Below, piece by piece: positions 51,012 through 59,760 of a stretch of 59,760 nt of DNA. Within the stretch, counting starts at the first letter, position 1. Each line of letters starts with the position of its first letter. A program made the translations under genes and the position numbers. This DNA comes from Paenarthrobacter sp. PH39-S1 (GTDB lineage Bacteria; Actinomycetota; Actinomycetes; Actinomycetales; Micrococcaceae): contig NZ_JASISR010000028.1 of NCBI RefSeq assembly GCF_030063245.1, forward strand, positions 1 to 59,760, read 5' to 3'. Below the pieces are notes generated by a model. The model was not told the origin of the DNA. It saw nothing but the letters and a program-made list of their open reading frames with translations, and did no database searches.

Positions 51012-52694
51012 TTATGAGATGATGCCGTCGACCAGTGCCTTGGCCTCGGCCTGCACCAGCCGCAGATGGTCGTCGCCCTTAAACGACTCCGCGTAGATCT
51101 TGTAGACGTCTTCGGTGCCGGAGGGTCGGGCGGCAAACCAGGCGCTGTCGGTGGTGACCTTGAGTCCTCCGATGGATGCGCCGTTGCCCGGCGCCTCGGT
51201 GAGCTTGGCGGTGATGGGCTCCCCGGCCAGGGTGCGGGCGGTGACGTCCGAGGCGGAGAGCTTGCTCAGCGCCGCCTTCTGCTCCCGGCTTGCCGCCGCG
51301 TCGATGCGGGCGTACGACGGCGATCCGAAGCGGGCGGTCAGGTCACCATAGTGCTGGGAAGGGGATTTGCCGGTCACCGCGATGATCTCGGAGGCCAGCA
51401 GGGCCAGCAGGATGCCGTCCTTGTCCGTGGTCCAGACGGAGCCGTCCTTCTTCACGAAGGAGGCGCCGGCGGATTCTTCCCCCCCGAAGACGCCCTCGCC
51501 GGAGAGCAGCCCGGGAACGAACCATTTAAAGCCCACGGGAACCTCCATTAGCTGCCGGCCCAGATCGGCCGCCACCTTGTCGATGATGGAGGACGAGACG
51601 AGCGTCTTGCCCACGCTCGCGGTGGTGGGCCACTGCTGACGGTGCGTGTACAGATACTGGATGGCCACGGCGAGATAGTGATTCGGATTCATCAGGCCCG
51701 CGTCCGGGGTGACGATCCCGTGCCGGTCGGCATCGGCGTCGTTGCCGGTGGCGACGTCGTACCGGGCCCGGCCGGTGGCCCCACGCCCGGCACCGCCGCC
51801 GTCGGTCTGCAGCGCCTTGATCAGTGACGCCATGGCGAACGGGGACGAGCAGTCCATCCGGATCTTTTCATCCCAGTCGAGCGTCATAAACGCCCATTGC
51901 GGGTCAATGGTTGGGTTCACCACTGTCAGATCGAGGTTGTGGCGCTCGCCGATCTCGCCCCAATAATCCACCGAGGCACCCCCCATCGGGTCGGCGCCGA
52001 TCCGCACGCCGGCACCGCGGATGGCGTCCAGGTCCAGCACGGAGGGCAGATCGTCGACGTAGCTGCTGAGGAAATCAAACTTTCCGGTGGTTTCGGCGAT
52101 CAGCGCGTCCGCCAACGGAATGCGCTTAACGTCCCGCAGACCGCCTTCCAGCAGTTCATTGGCGCGGTTCGCGATCCAGCCGGTGGCGTCCGAGTCCGCG
52201 GGGCCGCCGTGCGGGGGGTTGTATTTGAAGCCACCGTCTCCGGGCGGGTTGTGCGAGGGGGTCACGACGATTCCATCCGCCTGGCCATCCCCCGGCCCCC
52301 GGCCGCGGTTGTAGGTCAAGATGGCATGCGAGACCGCCGGTGTGGGCGTGTATGCGTGCCGGGCGTCGATCAGTACCTGCACGCCATAGCCGGCCAGCAC
52401 TTCCAGGGCGGTGTTCTGCGCCGGCTCGCTCAGGGCATGCGTGTCCTTACCCAGAAACAGCGGTCCGGTGATGCCCTGACCCGCCCGATACTCCACGATC
52501 GCCTGCGTGATGGCGGCGATGTGGCCCTCGTTGAAGGAAGCCTTCAGGCTGGACCCGCGATGGCCGGACGTACCGAAAGCGACCCGTTGGGCGGGATCGG
52601 CCAGATCGGGTTTCACATCGTAGTAGGCATCGAGGAGGGCGGTCAGGTCGACAAGGTCCGAGGGAAGGGCAACAGTGCCCGCGCGGCTAGACAT
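51012..52694 (-). CDS. pgm: Phosphoglucomutase (alpha-D-glucose-1-phosphate specific)
   Basis: A 560-residue phosphoglucomutase interconverting glucose 1- and 6-phosphate. The [10 protein letters not shown] motif near 41-50, the catalytic phosphoserine loop [20 protein letters not shown] near 150-169, the metal loop DADADRHGI ([20 protein letters not shown]) and the sugar loop GEESAGASF are present. The C-terminal phosphate loop is [16 protein letters not shown]. Slightly longer than the usual length of about 545. It is alone, without a glycogen operon here. Confidence 0.93.
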   Translation of the reverse strand: MSSRAGTVALPSDLVDLTALLDAYYDVKPDLADPAQRVAFGTSGHRGSSLKASFNEGHIAAITQAIVEYRAGQGITGPLFLGKDTHALSEPAQNTALEVLAGYGVQVLIDARHAYTPTPAVSHAILTYNRGRGPGDGQADGIVVTPSHNPPGDGGFKYNPPHGGPADSDATGWIANRANELLEGGLRDVKRIPLADALIAETTGKFDFLSSYVDDLPSVLDLDAIRGAGVRIGADPMGGASVDYWGEIGERHNLDLTVVNPTIDPQWAFMTLDWDEKIRMDCSSPFAMASLIKALQTDGGGAGRGATGRARYDVATGNDADADRHGIVTPDAGLMNPNHYLAVAIQYLYTHRQQWPTTASVGKTLVSSSIIDKVAADLGRQLMEVPVGFKWFVPGLLSGEGVFGGEESAGASFVKKDGSVWTTDKDGILLALLASEIIAVTGKSPSQHYGDLTARFGSPSYARIDAAASREQKAALSKLSASDVTARTLAGEPITAKLTEAPGNGASIGGLKVTTDSAWFAARPSGTEDVYKIYAESFKGDDHLRLVQAEAKALVDGIIS

Positions 52695-52761
52695 GGTTCC
52701 AGCATGCCAGAGTGAAACGCCGATTGGCGCAATTGTGCCGAATCCGGCACAACTGCTTTGG

Positions 52762-54231
52762 CTAGTGCACCCCGGCCATCAACCGCTTGATCGGCTTGGA
52801 CGCCAGAGCCAGCACCACGCCCAGCACGATCGCCGCAATGCCGATCACGGCAAAGTAGGGGGTCTCATTGTCTTCCCGGTAGTAGCCGGCAAAGACACCG
52901 GAGAGAGCCGTGCCCAAGGCGACGGAAAGGAAAAACAGCGCGACCATCTGCGTGTGAAATGCCCGCGGCGCCAGCTTGGTGGCCAGCGACAAACCCACCG
53001 GGGAGAGCAGCAGTTCCGCGAAGGTGAACAGCAGCAGAATCCACACCAGGGCCAGCAGCGGCACGGAAGCTATCCCCGCGACCGGGATGAAGCTCAGGTA
53101 GGCCAGTCCCATGATCACCAGTGCCGCCGCAAACTTGATCGGCGTGGTCCACTGCCTGGAGCCGAGTTTCGTCCAGAGCGCGGCAAAGACACCGGCAAAG
53201 ATGATGATGAACACCGGGTTGATCGACGTCGCCCAGCTGGCGGGCATTTCCCAGCTGAACAGGTTACGGTCCAGGCGCTTGTCGGCGTAAAGTGCCACCA
53301 CGGTGAACTGCTGCTGGAACAAAGACCAGAACGCGGCGCTTGCGATGAACAACGGGATAAACGAGTACACCCTGCTGCGCTCCACCGCATCGACCATCCG
53401 GCTGGAAAGGATAACGATGAAATAGGCGACCGTCGCCAGGACGACGACGCCGACAACAACCCACTTCAGGTTTGCCGCGGTCACGACGCCGATCAGCACG
53501 GCCAGCACCATCAGCACGATGGCTGCCGCGGCGATAACGATCATCATCGGGTAGCGGCTGCGCGGCAGCGGATTGGCAACGAGGTGTGCCTCTTCCGGAA
53601 GGTTTTTACGCGTCAGTCCGTACTGGGTCAGGCCGATCGCCATGCCGACGGCGGCGGCACCGAAGCCATAGTGGAAACCGAGCGTGGTCTGCAGCAGCCC
53701 GGTGAGCAGCGGACCGATCAGGCCGCCGATGTTGATACCCATGTAGAAGATCGAGAATCCGGCGTCCCGGCGGTCATCCTTTTCGCCGTACAGTGAGCCG
53801 ACCAGCGAGGTGGCGTTGGCTTTCAGCCCACCGGAGCCGACGGCGATCATGATCAGGCCCGCTGCCAGGCCCGCGGCGCCGGGCAGCAGTGCCAGCGAGA
53901 TGTGGCCGGCCATGATCATCATGGCGCTGTAGAACAGCACGCGTTCCGAGCCCATGAGCCGGTCAGCCACCCAGGCTCCCAGGATCGTGGACAGATACAC
54001 GCCGCCGCCATAGGCCCCCACGATCCCGAGCGCGACGGTGTCTTTAATGCCTAGACCGCCCTGCGTGGCAGTGTAATACATGTAGTACGCGAGAATGCCC
54101 TGCATGCCGTAGAACGAGAACCGTTCCCAGAGTTCAACGCTGAACAGATTCAGCAGCATCCTGGGTTGGCCGAAGAAAGACTTGTCCGTGGACGGCAGTG
54201 GCGCGTCGGCGGAGGTATGTGTTTTACTCAC
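52762..54231 (-). CDS. POT/PTR-family peptide transporter
   Basis: A 489-residue proton-coupled oligopeptide symporter with about fourteen helices. The PTR2 signature [22 protein letters not shown] near the start includes the ExxER(F)Y proton-binding motif ([10 protein letters not shown]); [20 protein letters not shown] and [20 protein letters not shown] complete it. It takes up di- and tripeptides. The start is a GTG at 54231 (gtg agt aaa) with an AGGG about eight bases upstream. Confidence 0.9.
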   Translation of the reverse strand: MSKTHTSADAPLPSTDKSFFGQPRMLLNLFSVELWERFSFYGMQGILAYYMYYTATQGGLGIKDTVALGIVGAYGGGVYLSTILGAWVADRLMGSERVLFYSAMMIMAGHISLALLPGAAGLAAGLIMIAVGSGGLKANATSLVGSLYGEKDDRRDAGFSIFYMGINIGGLIGPLLTGLLQTTLGFHYGFGAAAVGMAIGLTQYGLTRKNLPEEAHLVANPLPRSRYPMMIVIAAAAIVLMVLAVLIGVVTAANLKWVVVGVVVLATVAYFIVILSSRMVDAVERSRVYSFIPLFIASAAFWSLFQQQFTVVALYADKRLDRNLFSWEMPASWATSINPVFIIIFAGVFAALWTKLGSRQWTTPIKFAAALVIMGLAYLSFIPVAGIASVPLLALVWILLLFTFAELLLSPVGLSLATKLAPRAFHTQMVALFFLSVALGTALSGVFAGYYREDNETPYFAVIGIAAIVLGVVLALASKPIKRLMAGVH

Positions 54232-54363
54232 CTGCCCTATTTTCGCATTCCTTTTTGCACTCTGCAGCCCGGGGCACCTTTTTCCTTCTCCTGCCGGCGT
54301 CGGGTTGTCGGGAGGGAGCTATAGGCTGAATGGATAAGGCCCGCATACCGGCAGGAGAACACG

Positions 54364-54690
54364 ATGGCTGACATTCCCACTACAGAGGCGACCGCACTTG
54401 GTGAAGAGTCCCGGGTACTAGACGTCCGGGAGGACTATGAGTGGGAGGCCGGACACATTGCGGGCGCGCTGCACATACCGCTGGACGAGCTCCCGGCCCG
54501 GCTGGACGAGCTGGACCCGGATGAGGACCTGAACGTCATCTGCCGCACCGGTGGACGCTCCTTCCGGGCCACTACCTGGCTCACGGAAAACGGCTACAGC
54601 GCCGTGAACGTAACAGGAGGTATGGGGGCCTGGATGGAGGCCGGACGTGCCATGGTTTCGGAGAATTCGCAGCCTCCCCGGGTGCTCTAG
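54364..54690 (+). CDS. Rhodanese-like sulfurtransferase
   Basis: A 108-residue single-domain rhodanese. DVREDYEWEAGHIAGALHIP is the CH2A-like motif and the active-site loop is VICRTGGRSFRAT (Cys, then RTGGRS). It transfers sulfur or acts as a sulfur carrier. The C-terminal part WLTENGYSAVNVTGGMGAW is conserved. AGGAG lies in the upstream leader. Confidence 0.88.
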   Translation: MADIPTTEATALGEESRVLDVREDYEWEAGHIAGALHIPLDELPARLDELDPDEDLNVICRTGGRSFRATTWLTENGYSAVNVTGGMGAWMEAGRAMVSENSQPPRVL

Positions 54691-54806
54691 CGCCCGAGCG
54701 GAACGGGTACCGGCCACTTCGAGGGTGCACCTGTTCCGGCGGAGGCAATGAAAGTAAGCTGGGCCTACCCCATCTCGGGGTGTGCATTGAAAGAAGGGCG
54801 AATCCA

Positions 54807-55019
54807 ATGAGCGAAAGTCACACGTCGAAGGACAGCGGAAACGACGGCACCATCATCAACCCCGGTGCCCAATACGAGCGGGACGACTCGGTGGGCGACG
54901 CGGCGGATGACGCCAACGAACTGCGCTTCAACGAGGAAGAAGAGCTGATCACCGAGCAGGGCCACCCCGATGCCCCCACCGGCGGGACCGGTACGGAGGC
55001 CGCCCCGGTAGTGCACTAA
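54807..55019 (+). CDS. Small acidic hypothetical protein
   Basis: A 70-residue acidic protein (MSESHTSKDSGNDGTIIN, RDDSVGDAADDANELRFNEE, EELITEQGHPDAP) with no hydrophobic core or signal. It may be disordered. The start at 54807 has a purine-rich stretch upstream; an ATG at 54780 gives an extension. Its TAA overlaps the TAG of the convergent lipid kinase gene (55016-55019) by four bases as CTAA. Confidence 0.6.
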   Translation: MSESHTSKDSGNDGTIINPGAQYERDDSVGDAADDANELRFNEEEELITEQGHPDAPTGGTGTEAAPVVH

Positions 55020-56077
55020 ACTGGCTGGGCTTTAACCCTTACCAGCAGAGCCTTAGGCTCGACGGCGACGGTCACCTTTGTCGCTTTGCCAAAAGTGTCG
55101 CCGTCGAGCTGGGTTTCCTCCGGAACCGCGGTGCGGATGGTGATTTTCTCCGCACGGTAATAATCGATCACGGGCAGCCGCCCCTTATGCTGCAGGACAA
55201 TCTTCACGGCCATGGCCGCCCAGCCGAGCGCGCTGCGGGGACTGGCCACCACGACGTCCAGGACGCCGTCGTCGATCAGGGCGTTGGGCACGAAGTCGAT
55301 GCCACCGGGCAGCAGCCCGCAGTTGGCAAAAAGTACGGTGCGAACCTTGCGCTGCTGCGGATCCTGATCATCCATGGCGATGCTGATTTTTTTACGCCGA
55401 CCCGGCAGATGCCTCATGCCTGCCTCGCTGTAGGCCAGCCAGCCCACCGTCCTCTTCAGCCGCTTCCGGGTGTCACCGACGACCTCGGCGTCCATGCCGA
55501 GCCCGGCAATGACCAGGAAAGCGTGCTTGGAGCTGGCTCCCGTGACGGAATTCTCGATGGCCATGGTGGCGGTATCAATGTGGCGCTGGTGGCCGAACAG
55601 GGCGGTCTGAACGTCGCTGTGGATGTCGTTGACCCGCAGACCAAGATTTCTGGCCAGCAGATTGCCGGTACCCAGCGGAATCACGCCCATCGGGACCTGA
55701 GTATGCCGCAGCACCTCGGCCACCACGCGCACGGTGCCGTCCCCGCCGCCCACTACAACGACGTCGGCACCGTATTCCAGCGCCTGGCGGGCCTGCGAGT
55801 ATCCCGGATCCTCCATCGTGGTTTCGAAAAAGAGCGGTTCCTTCCAACCTGCCAGGGCAGCGGAACGAAGAATGAAAGTCCTGGCGTCGGCTGCGCCGGC
55901 CTTCACCGGGTTGAGGATGACGGCGACCTTCTGATTGCCGGTCTGGCCCTTGTGCGGGATCTCCCCGGCGGCGCTGCGGGTGTGCTTTTGTGCCAGCTTG
56001 CGCACGCCCCACCAACTGGCGATCAGGAAGGCAAGGGACGCGGAAACGATGATGAGGACCAGAACCCAGGTTGGCAT
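55016..56077 (-). CDS. Diacylglycerol/lipid kinase family protein
   Basis: A 353-residue DagK-type lipid kinase. The N-terminal hydrophobic segment (VLVLIIVSASLAFLIASWWG, 4-23) is an anchor. The catalytic core has KVAVILNPVKAGAADA, the nucleotide motif VVVGGGDGTVR (GGGDGT, about 101-106), PLGTGNLLARNLGL and the C-terminal QLDGDTFGK. It phosphorylates diacylglycerol or another lipid. It overlaps the small convergent gene by four bases. Confidence 0.88.
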   Translation of the reverse strand: MPTWVLVLIIVSASLAFLIASWWGVRKLAQKHTRSAAGEIPHKGQTGNQKVAVILNPVKAGAADARTFILRSAALAGWKEPLFFETTMEDPGYSQARQALEYGADVVVVGGGDGTVRVVAEVLRHTQVPMGVIPLGTGNLLARNLGLRVNDIHSDVQTALFGHQRHIDTATMAIENSVTGASSKHAFLVIAGLGMDAEVVGDTRKRLKRTVGWLAYSEAGMRHLPGRRKKISIAMDDQDPQQRKVRTVLFANCGLLPGGIDFVPNALIDDGVLDVVVASPRSALGWAAMAVKIVLQHKGRLPVIDYYRAEKITIRTAVPEETQLDGDTFGKATKVTVAVEPKALLVRVKAQPV

Positions 56078-56171
56078 AATCCTCTAACAATAGCGGTTGG
56101 AAGGGGGGCTTCCGGGCCCGCTGCGCGGAGGTGTGCATCGCGGCGCGTGTGCGATTGGATACCCTTAGACG

Positions 56172-57485
56172 GTGATCGATGTCAGAGACCTCAGCGAAAA
56201 CCCCGACGCCTACCGAGGCAGCCAGCGCGCGCGCGGTGCCGATGCATCCGTCGTCGACGCGATTATCGCCGCTGATGCCGCCCGCAGGAACGCCATCACC
56301 ACCTATGAGGCGCTGCGTGCCGAGCAGAATGTCTACGGCAGGAAGGTGGCGCAGGCCAAGGGCGCGGAAAAGCAGGCCCTGCTGGCGGAGGTCAAGGAGC
56401 TGTCCGGGCGGGTCAAGTCAACATCCGCCCAGGCCGAAGCCGCCGCGGCTGCCCAGGACGCGCTGGTCCGGGGGATGGCAAATCTGATAGCCGACGGCGT
56501 GCCGGAAGGCGGCGAGGATGACTTCGTGGTGCTGCGGACCGTCGGGACTCCGCGGGACTTCACCGCCGAAGGATTCACACCCAAGGACCATCTGGAAATC
56601 GGCGAGCTTATCGGGGCAATTGATATGGAGCGCGGCGCGAAGGTTTCCGGTTCGCGTTTTTACTTTCTGAAGGGGGTCGGGGCCCGGCTGGAACTGGCTC
56701 TGCTCCAGCTGGCCATGGATCAGGCCATCGACGCCGGGTTCGTCCCGATGATCACCCCCACGCTGGTCCGGCCCGAAACGATGGCAGGTACGGGCTTCGA
56801 TGTGAAGCACGACGCCGAGATCTACCGGCTGGCCGAAGATGATCTGTATCTGGTGGGAACCTCGGAGGTGGCCCTGGCCGGGTACCACGGGGATGAAATC
56901 CTCGATTTCTCCAACGGACCGCTGCGCTACGCAGGCTGGTCCTCGTGCTACCGCCGCGAGGCCGGATCACACGGCAAGGACACCCGAGGGATCATCCGGG
57001 TGCATCAGTTCAACAAGGTGGAAATGTTCACCTACACAGCGGTGGAAGAGGCCGCGGCGGAGCACCAGCGCCTGCTGGCGTGGGAAGAGGAGATGCTGGC
57101 CAAGGTCGAGTTGCCGTACCGGGTCATCGACACGGCCGCCGGAGATCTGGGCCAGTCGGCCTCGCGCAAGTTCGACTGCGAGGCATGGGTTCCGACGCAG
57201 GATGCCTACCGCGAGCTGACGTCCACGTCCAACTGCACTACGTACCAGGCCCGGCGGCTGAACATCCGCGAACGCGCAACCGCCGAAACCGGGGTTAAAG
57301 CCGAAACCGGGGTTAAAGAGGGCAAGGGCGCCACTCGGGCCGTGGCCACGCTGAACGGCACCCTGGCGACCACCCGCTGGATCGTCGCCATCCTGGAACA
57401 TCATCAGAACCCGGACGGCTCCGTCAATGTTCCCGCGGCGCTGCGCAAGTACATGGGCGGGCTGGAAGTCTTCCCTGTTCTGTAG
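56172..57485 (+). CDS. serS: Seryl-tRNA synthetase
   Basis: A 437-residue class II synthetase charging tRNA-Ser. The N-terminal coiled-coil arm is about 30-105 ([20 protein letters not shown]). Motif 2 is [20 protein letters not shown] and motif 3 is [15 protein letters not shown]. The start is a GTG at 56172 ([16 protein letters not shown]), the usual N terminus. An exact 18-bp tandem duplication (57282-57317) adds [11 protein letters not shown] at about 371-382 between motif 2 and motif 3, where relatives have a shorter loop; the insert is outside the conserved motifs. Confidence 0.95.
   Translation: MIDVRDLSENPDAYRGSQRARGADASVVDAIIAADAARRNAITTYEALRAEQNVYGRKVAQAKGAEKQALLAEVKELSGRVKSTSAQAEAAAAAQDALVRGMANLIADGVPEGGEDDFVVLRTVGTPRDFTAEGFTPKDHLEIGELIGAIDMERGAKVSGSRFYFLKGVGARLELALLQLAMDQAIDAGFVPMITPTLVRPETMAGTGFDVKHDAEIYRLAEDDLYLVGTSEVALAGYHGDEILDFSNGPLRYAGWSSCYRREAGSHGKDTRGIIRVHQFNKVEMFTYTAVEEAAAEHQRLLAWEEEMLAKVELPYRVIDTAAGDLGQSASRKFDCEAWVPTQDAYRELTSTSNCTTYQARRLNIRERATAETGVKAETGVKEGKGATRAVATLNGTLATTRWIVAILEHHQNPDGSVNVPAALRKYMGGLEVFPVL
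57282..57317 (+). repeat. Exact 18-bp tandem duplication within serS
   Basis: GCCGAAACCGGGGTTAAA occurs at 57282-57299 and again at 57300-57317, giving AETGVK twice. It keeps the frame and sits in a surface loop, so it looks like a recent slippage event. Confidence 0.85.
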
Positions 57486-57492
57486 GCTGCCG

Positions 57493-57903
57493 TTACGCCG
57501 TCGGCGCCTGCGAGATCCGCACCATGTTGCCGGAGGGATCGCGGAACGCGCAGTCGCGTGGACCCCAGGGTTGGTCGATGGGCTCCTGCAGCACCTCGGC
57601 ACCGGACGCCCGCATCTTCTCGAAGGTCGCATCGAGATCGTCGGCGCGGAAGACGATGGGACCAAGGGCACCTTTGGTCAGCAGATCCTGAAGCGAGTCG
57701 CCGTCGGTTTGTGACCGTCCGGCGTGCGGTTCCGAGAGCACGATTCCGAGTCCCGGCTGGCTGGCGCTGCCGAGAGTGACCCAGCGGAAGCCGCCTGAGG
57801 CGATGTCGTTGAGCACCTCAAGGCCCAGCGCGTCGCGGTAGAAGGTCATCGACTCGTCGGGGTCATTGACGGTGATATTGCAGTATTGGAGTGAAATGGT
57901 CAT
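57493..57903 (-). CDS. VOC-family (glyoxalase/bleomycin-resistance-like) protein
   Basis: A 136-residue VOC-fold protein: QYCNITVNDPDESMTFYRDA, GGFRWVTLGSASQPGLGIVL, GALGPIVFRADDLDATFEKM, RDCAFRDPSGNMVRISQAP. VOC metal residues are not clearly assigned. It lies ten bases downstream of the AraC-type gene on the same strand, a common pairing. Confidence 0.82.
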   Translation of the reverse strand: MTISLQYCNITVNDPDESMTFYRDALGLEVLNDIASGGFRWVTLGSASQPGLGIVLSEPHAGRSQTDGDSLQDLLTKGALGPIVFRADDLDATFEKMRASGAEVLQEPIDQPWGPRDCAFRDPSGNMVRISQAPTA

Positions 57904-57913
57904 GCGGCCAACG

Positions 57914-58384
57914 CTAGTCGGCAGCCGCGGAGACCGCTTCTCGGATCCTGCTCATTATGTTCTTGCCCGCTATGGTTCCGGCCGGCGCGTTTCTGGCTGG
58001 GCGGGTGTGAACCTTCGCCACGCACGCGGGCATCGCCGTCACGGCCCTGTGCTCCCGGGCGCGGTACGCGCTCGGCGTTTCCCCTACGATCTCGGTGAAC
58101 CGCGAGCTGAACGAGCCGAGCGACGTGGCCCCGACCTCCATGCACGCGTCGGTCACGCTCCTGCCGGCGCGCAGCAGCGCCATGGCCCGCTCGATCCGGC
58201 GGGTCATGAGGTGGCTGTATGGCGTCTCGCCATAGGTGGCCCGGAACTGCCGGGAAAAGTGCGCCGGTGACATGAGCGCTCGCCGGGCCATGGTGGGCAC
58301 GTCGAGCGGACGGGCGTACTCACGGTCGATCAGGTCCCGGGCCCGGCGCAGGTGCGCTAAGTTGGCGAGCTCTTGCGGGGTCAT
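57914..58384 (-). CDS. AraC-family transcriptional regulator
   Basis: A 156-residue protein, essentially only the AraC two-helix-turn-helix module: DLIDREYARPLDVPTMARRA, SPAHFSRQFRATYGETPYSH, and ITDACMEVGATSLGSFSSRF-like second unit, followed by a basic tail. There is no N-terminal effector domain, so it may be a short Ada/MarA-like regulator controlling the VOC gene ten bases downstream. Confidence 0.85.
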   Translation of the reverse strand: MTPQELANLAHLRRARDLIDREYARPLDVPTMARRALMSPAHFSRQFRATYGETPYSHLMTRRIERAMALLRAGRSVTDACMEVGATSLGSFSSRFTEIVGETPSAYRAREHRAVTAMPACVAKVHTRPARNAPAGTIAGKNIMSRIREAVSAAAD

Positions 58385-58442
58385 GGCATGAGGTTACACC
58401 CGCTGGACCCGGCTTTTCCATGAGCGCGGCATTCCCGGATGC

Positions 58443-58519
58443 CCGGTTTCCCAGCTGTGCCGGTCTTTCCCAGCTGTGCCCGCTCTTCCCCCACTGCGCC
58501 CGGTTTCCCCAGCTGTGCC
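58443..58519 (+). repeat. Degenerate tandem repeat of about 19-20 bp
   Basis: Four units of about 19-20 bases, such as CCGGTTTCCCAGCTGTG and CCGGTCTTTCCCAGCTGTG, follow each other. The third unit is diverged. No coding function is seen. Confidence 0.65.
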
Positions 58520-58526
58520 GCATGCA

Positions 58527-58571
58527 CAGGTGAATACCCACACTGTGGATAACGTTGTGGGTATTCACCTG
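58527..58571. other. 16-bp inverted repeat enclosing a DnaA-box-like sequence
   Basis: CAGGTGAATACCCACA (58527-58542) pairs perfectly with TGTGGGTATTCACCTG (58556-58571). The 13-base spacer contains TGTGGATAA (58544-58552), the reverse complement of the DnaA box TTATCCACA. Upstream lies a degenerate tandem repeat, downstream the HAD gene. It may be a DnaA-binding or regulatory hairpin. Confidence 0.6.
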
Positions 58572-58634
58572 CCGTTCATCGCCACTGTGACCTGTTTCCT
58601 AGGCATTTTTCTGCAGGTCTGCTTGACTTGTTCA

Positions 58635-59495
58635 ATGACTATTTTGACTGAATCCGCAGTATCTGGCATCGATGACCAGAGGAACAACGAAATCAACACC
58701 GATCCTTCCGCCCTTCTCGTCGCCCTGGATGTGGACGGCACTTTGGTGGATCACGACGGGCTGATGAGCGAGGCTGTGCGCGCCGCGGCGCGGGAGACCG
58801 TGGCCGCCGGGCACCAGGTCATCATCGCCACCGGCCGTTCGCTGGGCGCTCTGCTGCCCGTGGTGAAGCAGATCGGGCTGGAGCGGGGCTATGGCGTGGC
58901 CAGCAACGGCGGCGTGACTGTGCGGCTGGACCCGTCCTTGGAATGGGGGTACGAGGTGATCGAGCGCGAAACGTTTGACCCTCGCCTTGCCCTGACCGCA
59001 CTGCGGGATCGTTTGCCCGGTGCTCGCTACGCCGTGGAGGATTCGGCGGGAAATTTCCTCTCCACCGAGCGCTTCCAGGATCGCAGTTTCGGCATCCAGG
59101 CCAAGGGAGTGGGCTTCCAGCACCTGCTCGACCTTGAAGCGGTACGCGTGGTGGTGAACAGTACGGACAGCAGTACGGAGGATTTTGCCGCCGCCATCGC
59201 GGCCTGCGGATTGCAGGGGGTGACCTATTCGGTGGGCTGGACGGCTTGGCTGGACATTGCAGCGGCCGGAGTCACAAAGGCAACGGCCCTGGAAAAGCTC
59301 CGCTCGCGGTTGGGCGTGGAGCAATCACGTACGGTCGCGGTGGGGGACGGGAACAATGACATCGAAATGTTGACCTGGGCCGCCCGCGGGGTTGCCATGG
59401 GCCAAGCCAACGACGCGGTGCGTGCCGCCGCCAACGAGACGACTGCGTCGGTGTACGACGATGGCGTCGCGCACGTTTTGCGCAGCCTGCTGTAG
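58635..59495 (+). CDS. HAD-family hydrolase (Cof-type)
   Basis: A 286-residue HAD phosphatase with LLVALDVDGTLVDHDG near 27-42 (DxDGT nucleophile), IATGRSLGALLPVV, and the C-terminal motif VAVGDGNNDIEMLTWAARGV (GDGxND). The chosen start at 58635 (MTILTESAVSGIDDQRN) lacks a clear ribosome site, so translation may begin slightly further in. Members of this family are often found next to serS; here the VOC/AraC pair intervenes. Confidence 0.83.
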   Translation: MTILTESAVSGIDDQRNNEINTDPSALLVALDVDGTLVDHDGLMSEAVRAAARETVAAGHQVIIATGRSLGALLPVVKQIGLERGYGVASNGGVTVRLDPSLEWGYEVIERETFDPRLALTALRDRLPGARYAVEDSAGNFLSTERFQDRSFGIQAKGVGFQHLLDLEAVRVVVNSTDSSTEDFAAAIAACGLQGVTYSVGWTAWLDIAAAGVTKATALEKLRSRLGVEQSRTVAVGDGNNDIEMLTWAARGVAMGQANDAVRAAANETTASVYDDGVAHVLRSLL

Positions 59496-59519
59496 CGCCT
59501 GCAGCCCTTTTCGAACTGA

Positions 59520-59627
59520 GCCGTCCATGGCGCGACTGGTATCTTAAAGCGGCAGAACGTATTCGAGGAGGCCCTAGCGGACACGTTGGTTCGTTACCGC
59601 ACCACCTTGAAGCGGCTTGGGGAATGA
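59520..59627 (+). other. Short reading-frame remnant ending in RYRTTLKRLGE
   Basis: After a stop at 59517-59519 the frame reads AVHGATGILKRQNVFEEALA, DTLVRYRTTLKRLGE and stops at 59625-59627. It looks like the C-terminal end of a helical protein, perhaps part of the adjacent repeat element. No family is recognised and there is no start codon, so it is a remnant at best. Confidence 0.25.
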
Positions 59628-59633
59628 CTGTCT

Positions 59634-59667
59634 TTCTGACCCGGATCCGCGAGTAGTGGCTTTTTGA
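59634..59667 (+). repeat. Right copy of the element shared with the left end
   Basis: TTCTGACCCGGATCCGCGAG and TA (59634-59655) followed after four bases by CTTTTTGA (59660-59667). The reverse complement of the same pattern lies at 94-127. Its position close to the window end, with the other copy close to the window start, suggests the same repeat family borders the sequenced region on both sides. Confidence 0.55.
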
Positions 59668-59711
59668 GGCCGGAATTCTGGCGGGGGCGTGAATTTCGGC
59701 AACTTTTGGGT

Positions 59712-59732
59712 CCGGGCATGACAAAAGCCCGG
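59712..59732. terminator. GC-rich hairpin at the right end
   Basis: CCGGGC (59712-59717) and GCCCGG (59727-59732) form a 6-bp stem with a 9-base loop; on the minus strand the loop carries TTTT. It could end a transcript entering from the right. The window ends 28 bases later. Confidence 0.4.
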
Positions 59733-59760
59733 TTGTCGTGTCGGGTGGGCGGAGGCTCCA

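Noticed and set aside
58527-58571. Replication origin
   Set aside because: Only one DnaA-box-like sequence and no dnaA, dnaN or gyrase genes nearby.
59711-59760. tRNA-Ser fragment near the right end
   Set aside because: GGAGGCTCCA recalls a tRNA acceptor stem, but no cloverleaf can be read before the window ends.
1-59760. Integrative element or prophage covering the whole window
   Set aside because: No integrase, recombination module or phage genes, and many housekeeping genes such as serS and pgm lie inside.

Overview
The window looks like a chromosomal segment of a high-GC actinobacterium, most probably Arthrobacter or a close relative in the Micrococcaceae. This rests on the strong G/C third-position bias, many GTG starts and a few TTG starts, a putrescine oxidase of the Rhodococcus/Kocuria type, an actinobacterial tellurium-resistance (Ter) stress operon, and a DUF222/HNH '13E12-type' endonuclease. 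No phage structural genes, integrase, CRISPR array, rRNA or convincing tRNA is visible. The assignment is from reading alone; no search was run.

Layout. (1) 1-1434: an amino-acid permease cut off after about eight membrane segments, its last codons lying in a sequence that returns in inverted orientation at the far right end of the window, plus a CRP-like dyad. (2) 1435-5938: a cAMP-phosphodiesterase-like metallophosphoesterase, a Stealth phosphotransferase, DinB, DoxX and TetR. (3) 6157-10108: a coupled putrescine oxidase / universal stress protein / permease operon, divergent from the TetR gene across a perfect 15-bp inverted repeat. (4) 10165-14844: a large ATPase-LuxR regulator followed by a matrixin-like metalloprotease with a seven-bladed repeat propeller and no signal peptide. 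(5) 14916-25971, minus strand: a 12-gene Ter operon (TerC, four TerD-domain proteins, TelA with an XpaC-like partner, an unassigned protein, and a module of C-C lyase, two phosphoribosyltransferases and a HAD phosphatase). (6) 26299-31907: a scarred region with a frameshifted restriction-type pseudogene, DUF5997, a repeat-rich HNH endonuclease, a stand-alone LysR effector domain, and a truncated MarR/MMPL pair fused by deletion. (7) 31998-38388: two-component system, small secreted or disordered proteins, a CHRD protein with an EF-hand-like loop next to a class F-type sortase and a lipoprotein, and Dps. (8) 38470-57485: mainly housekeeping genes (RelA/SpoT-domain protein, hydrolases, kinases, an acyl-CoA dehydrogenase/APH kinase pair, glycerate kinase, purine/pyrimidine permease, CDF exporter, phosphoglucomutase, POT transporter, rhodanese, lipid kinase, SerS). 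(9) 57493-59760: VOC/AraC pair, a 16-bp inverted repeat enclosing a DnaA-box-like 9-mer, a HAD hydrolase and repeat-like terminal sequence.

How the genes fit together. Much of the window is stress-related: polyamine oxidation with a Usp protein, the Ter/TelA operon, Dps, a possible small alarmone synthetase, and envelope sensing. The Ter operon contains most of the predicted Ter-linked biosynthetic module, but no ATP-grasp gene is present in the window. Likely regulatory dyads lie upstream of the permease, puo/tetR, ter, dps and relA-like/GATase genes. The clearest signs of past rearrangement are the shared terminal element, the broken permease, the MarR-MMPL scar and the restriction-type pseudogene.
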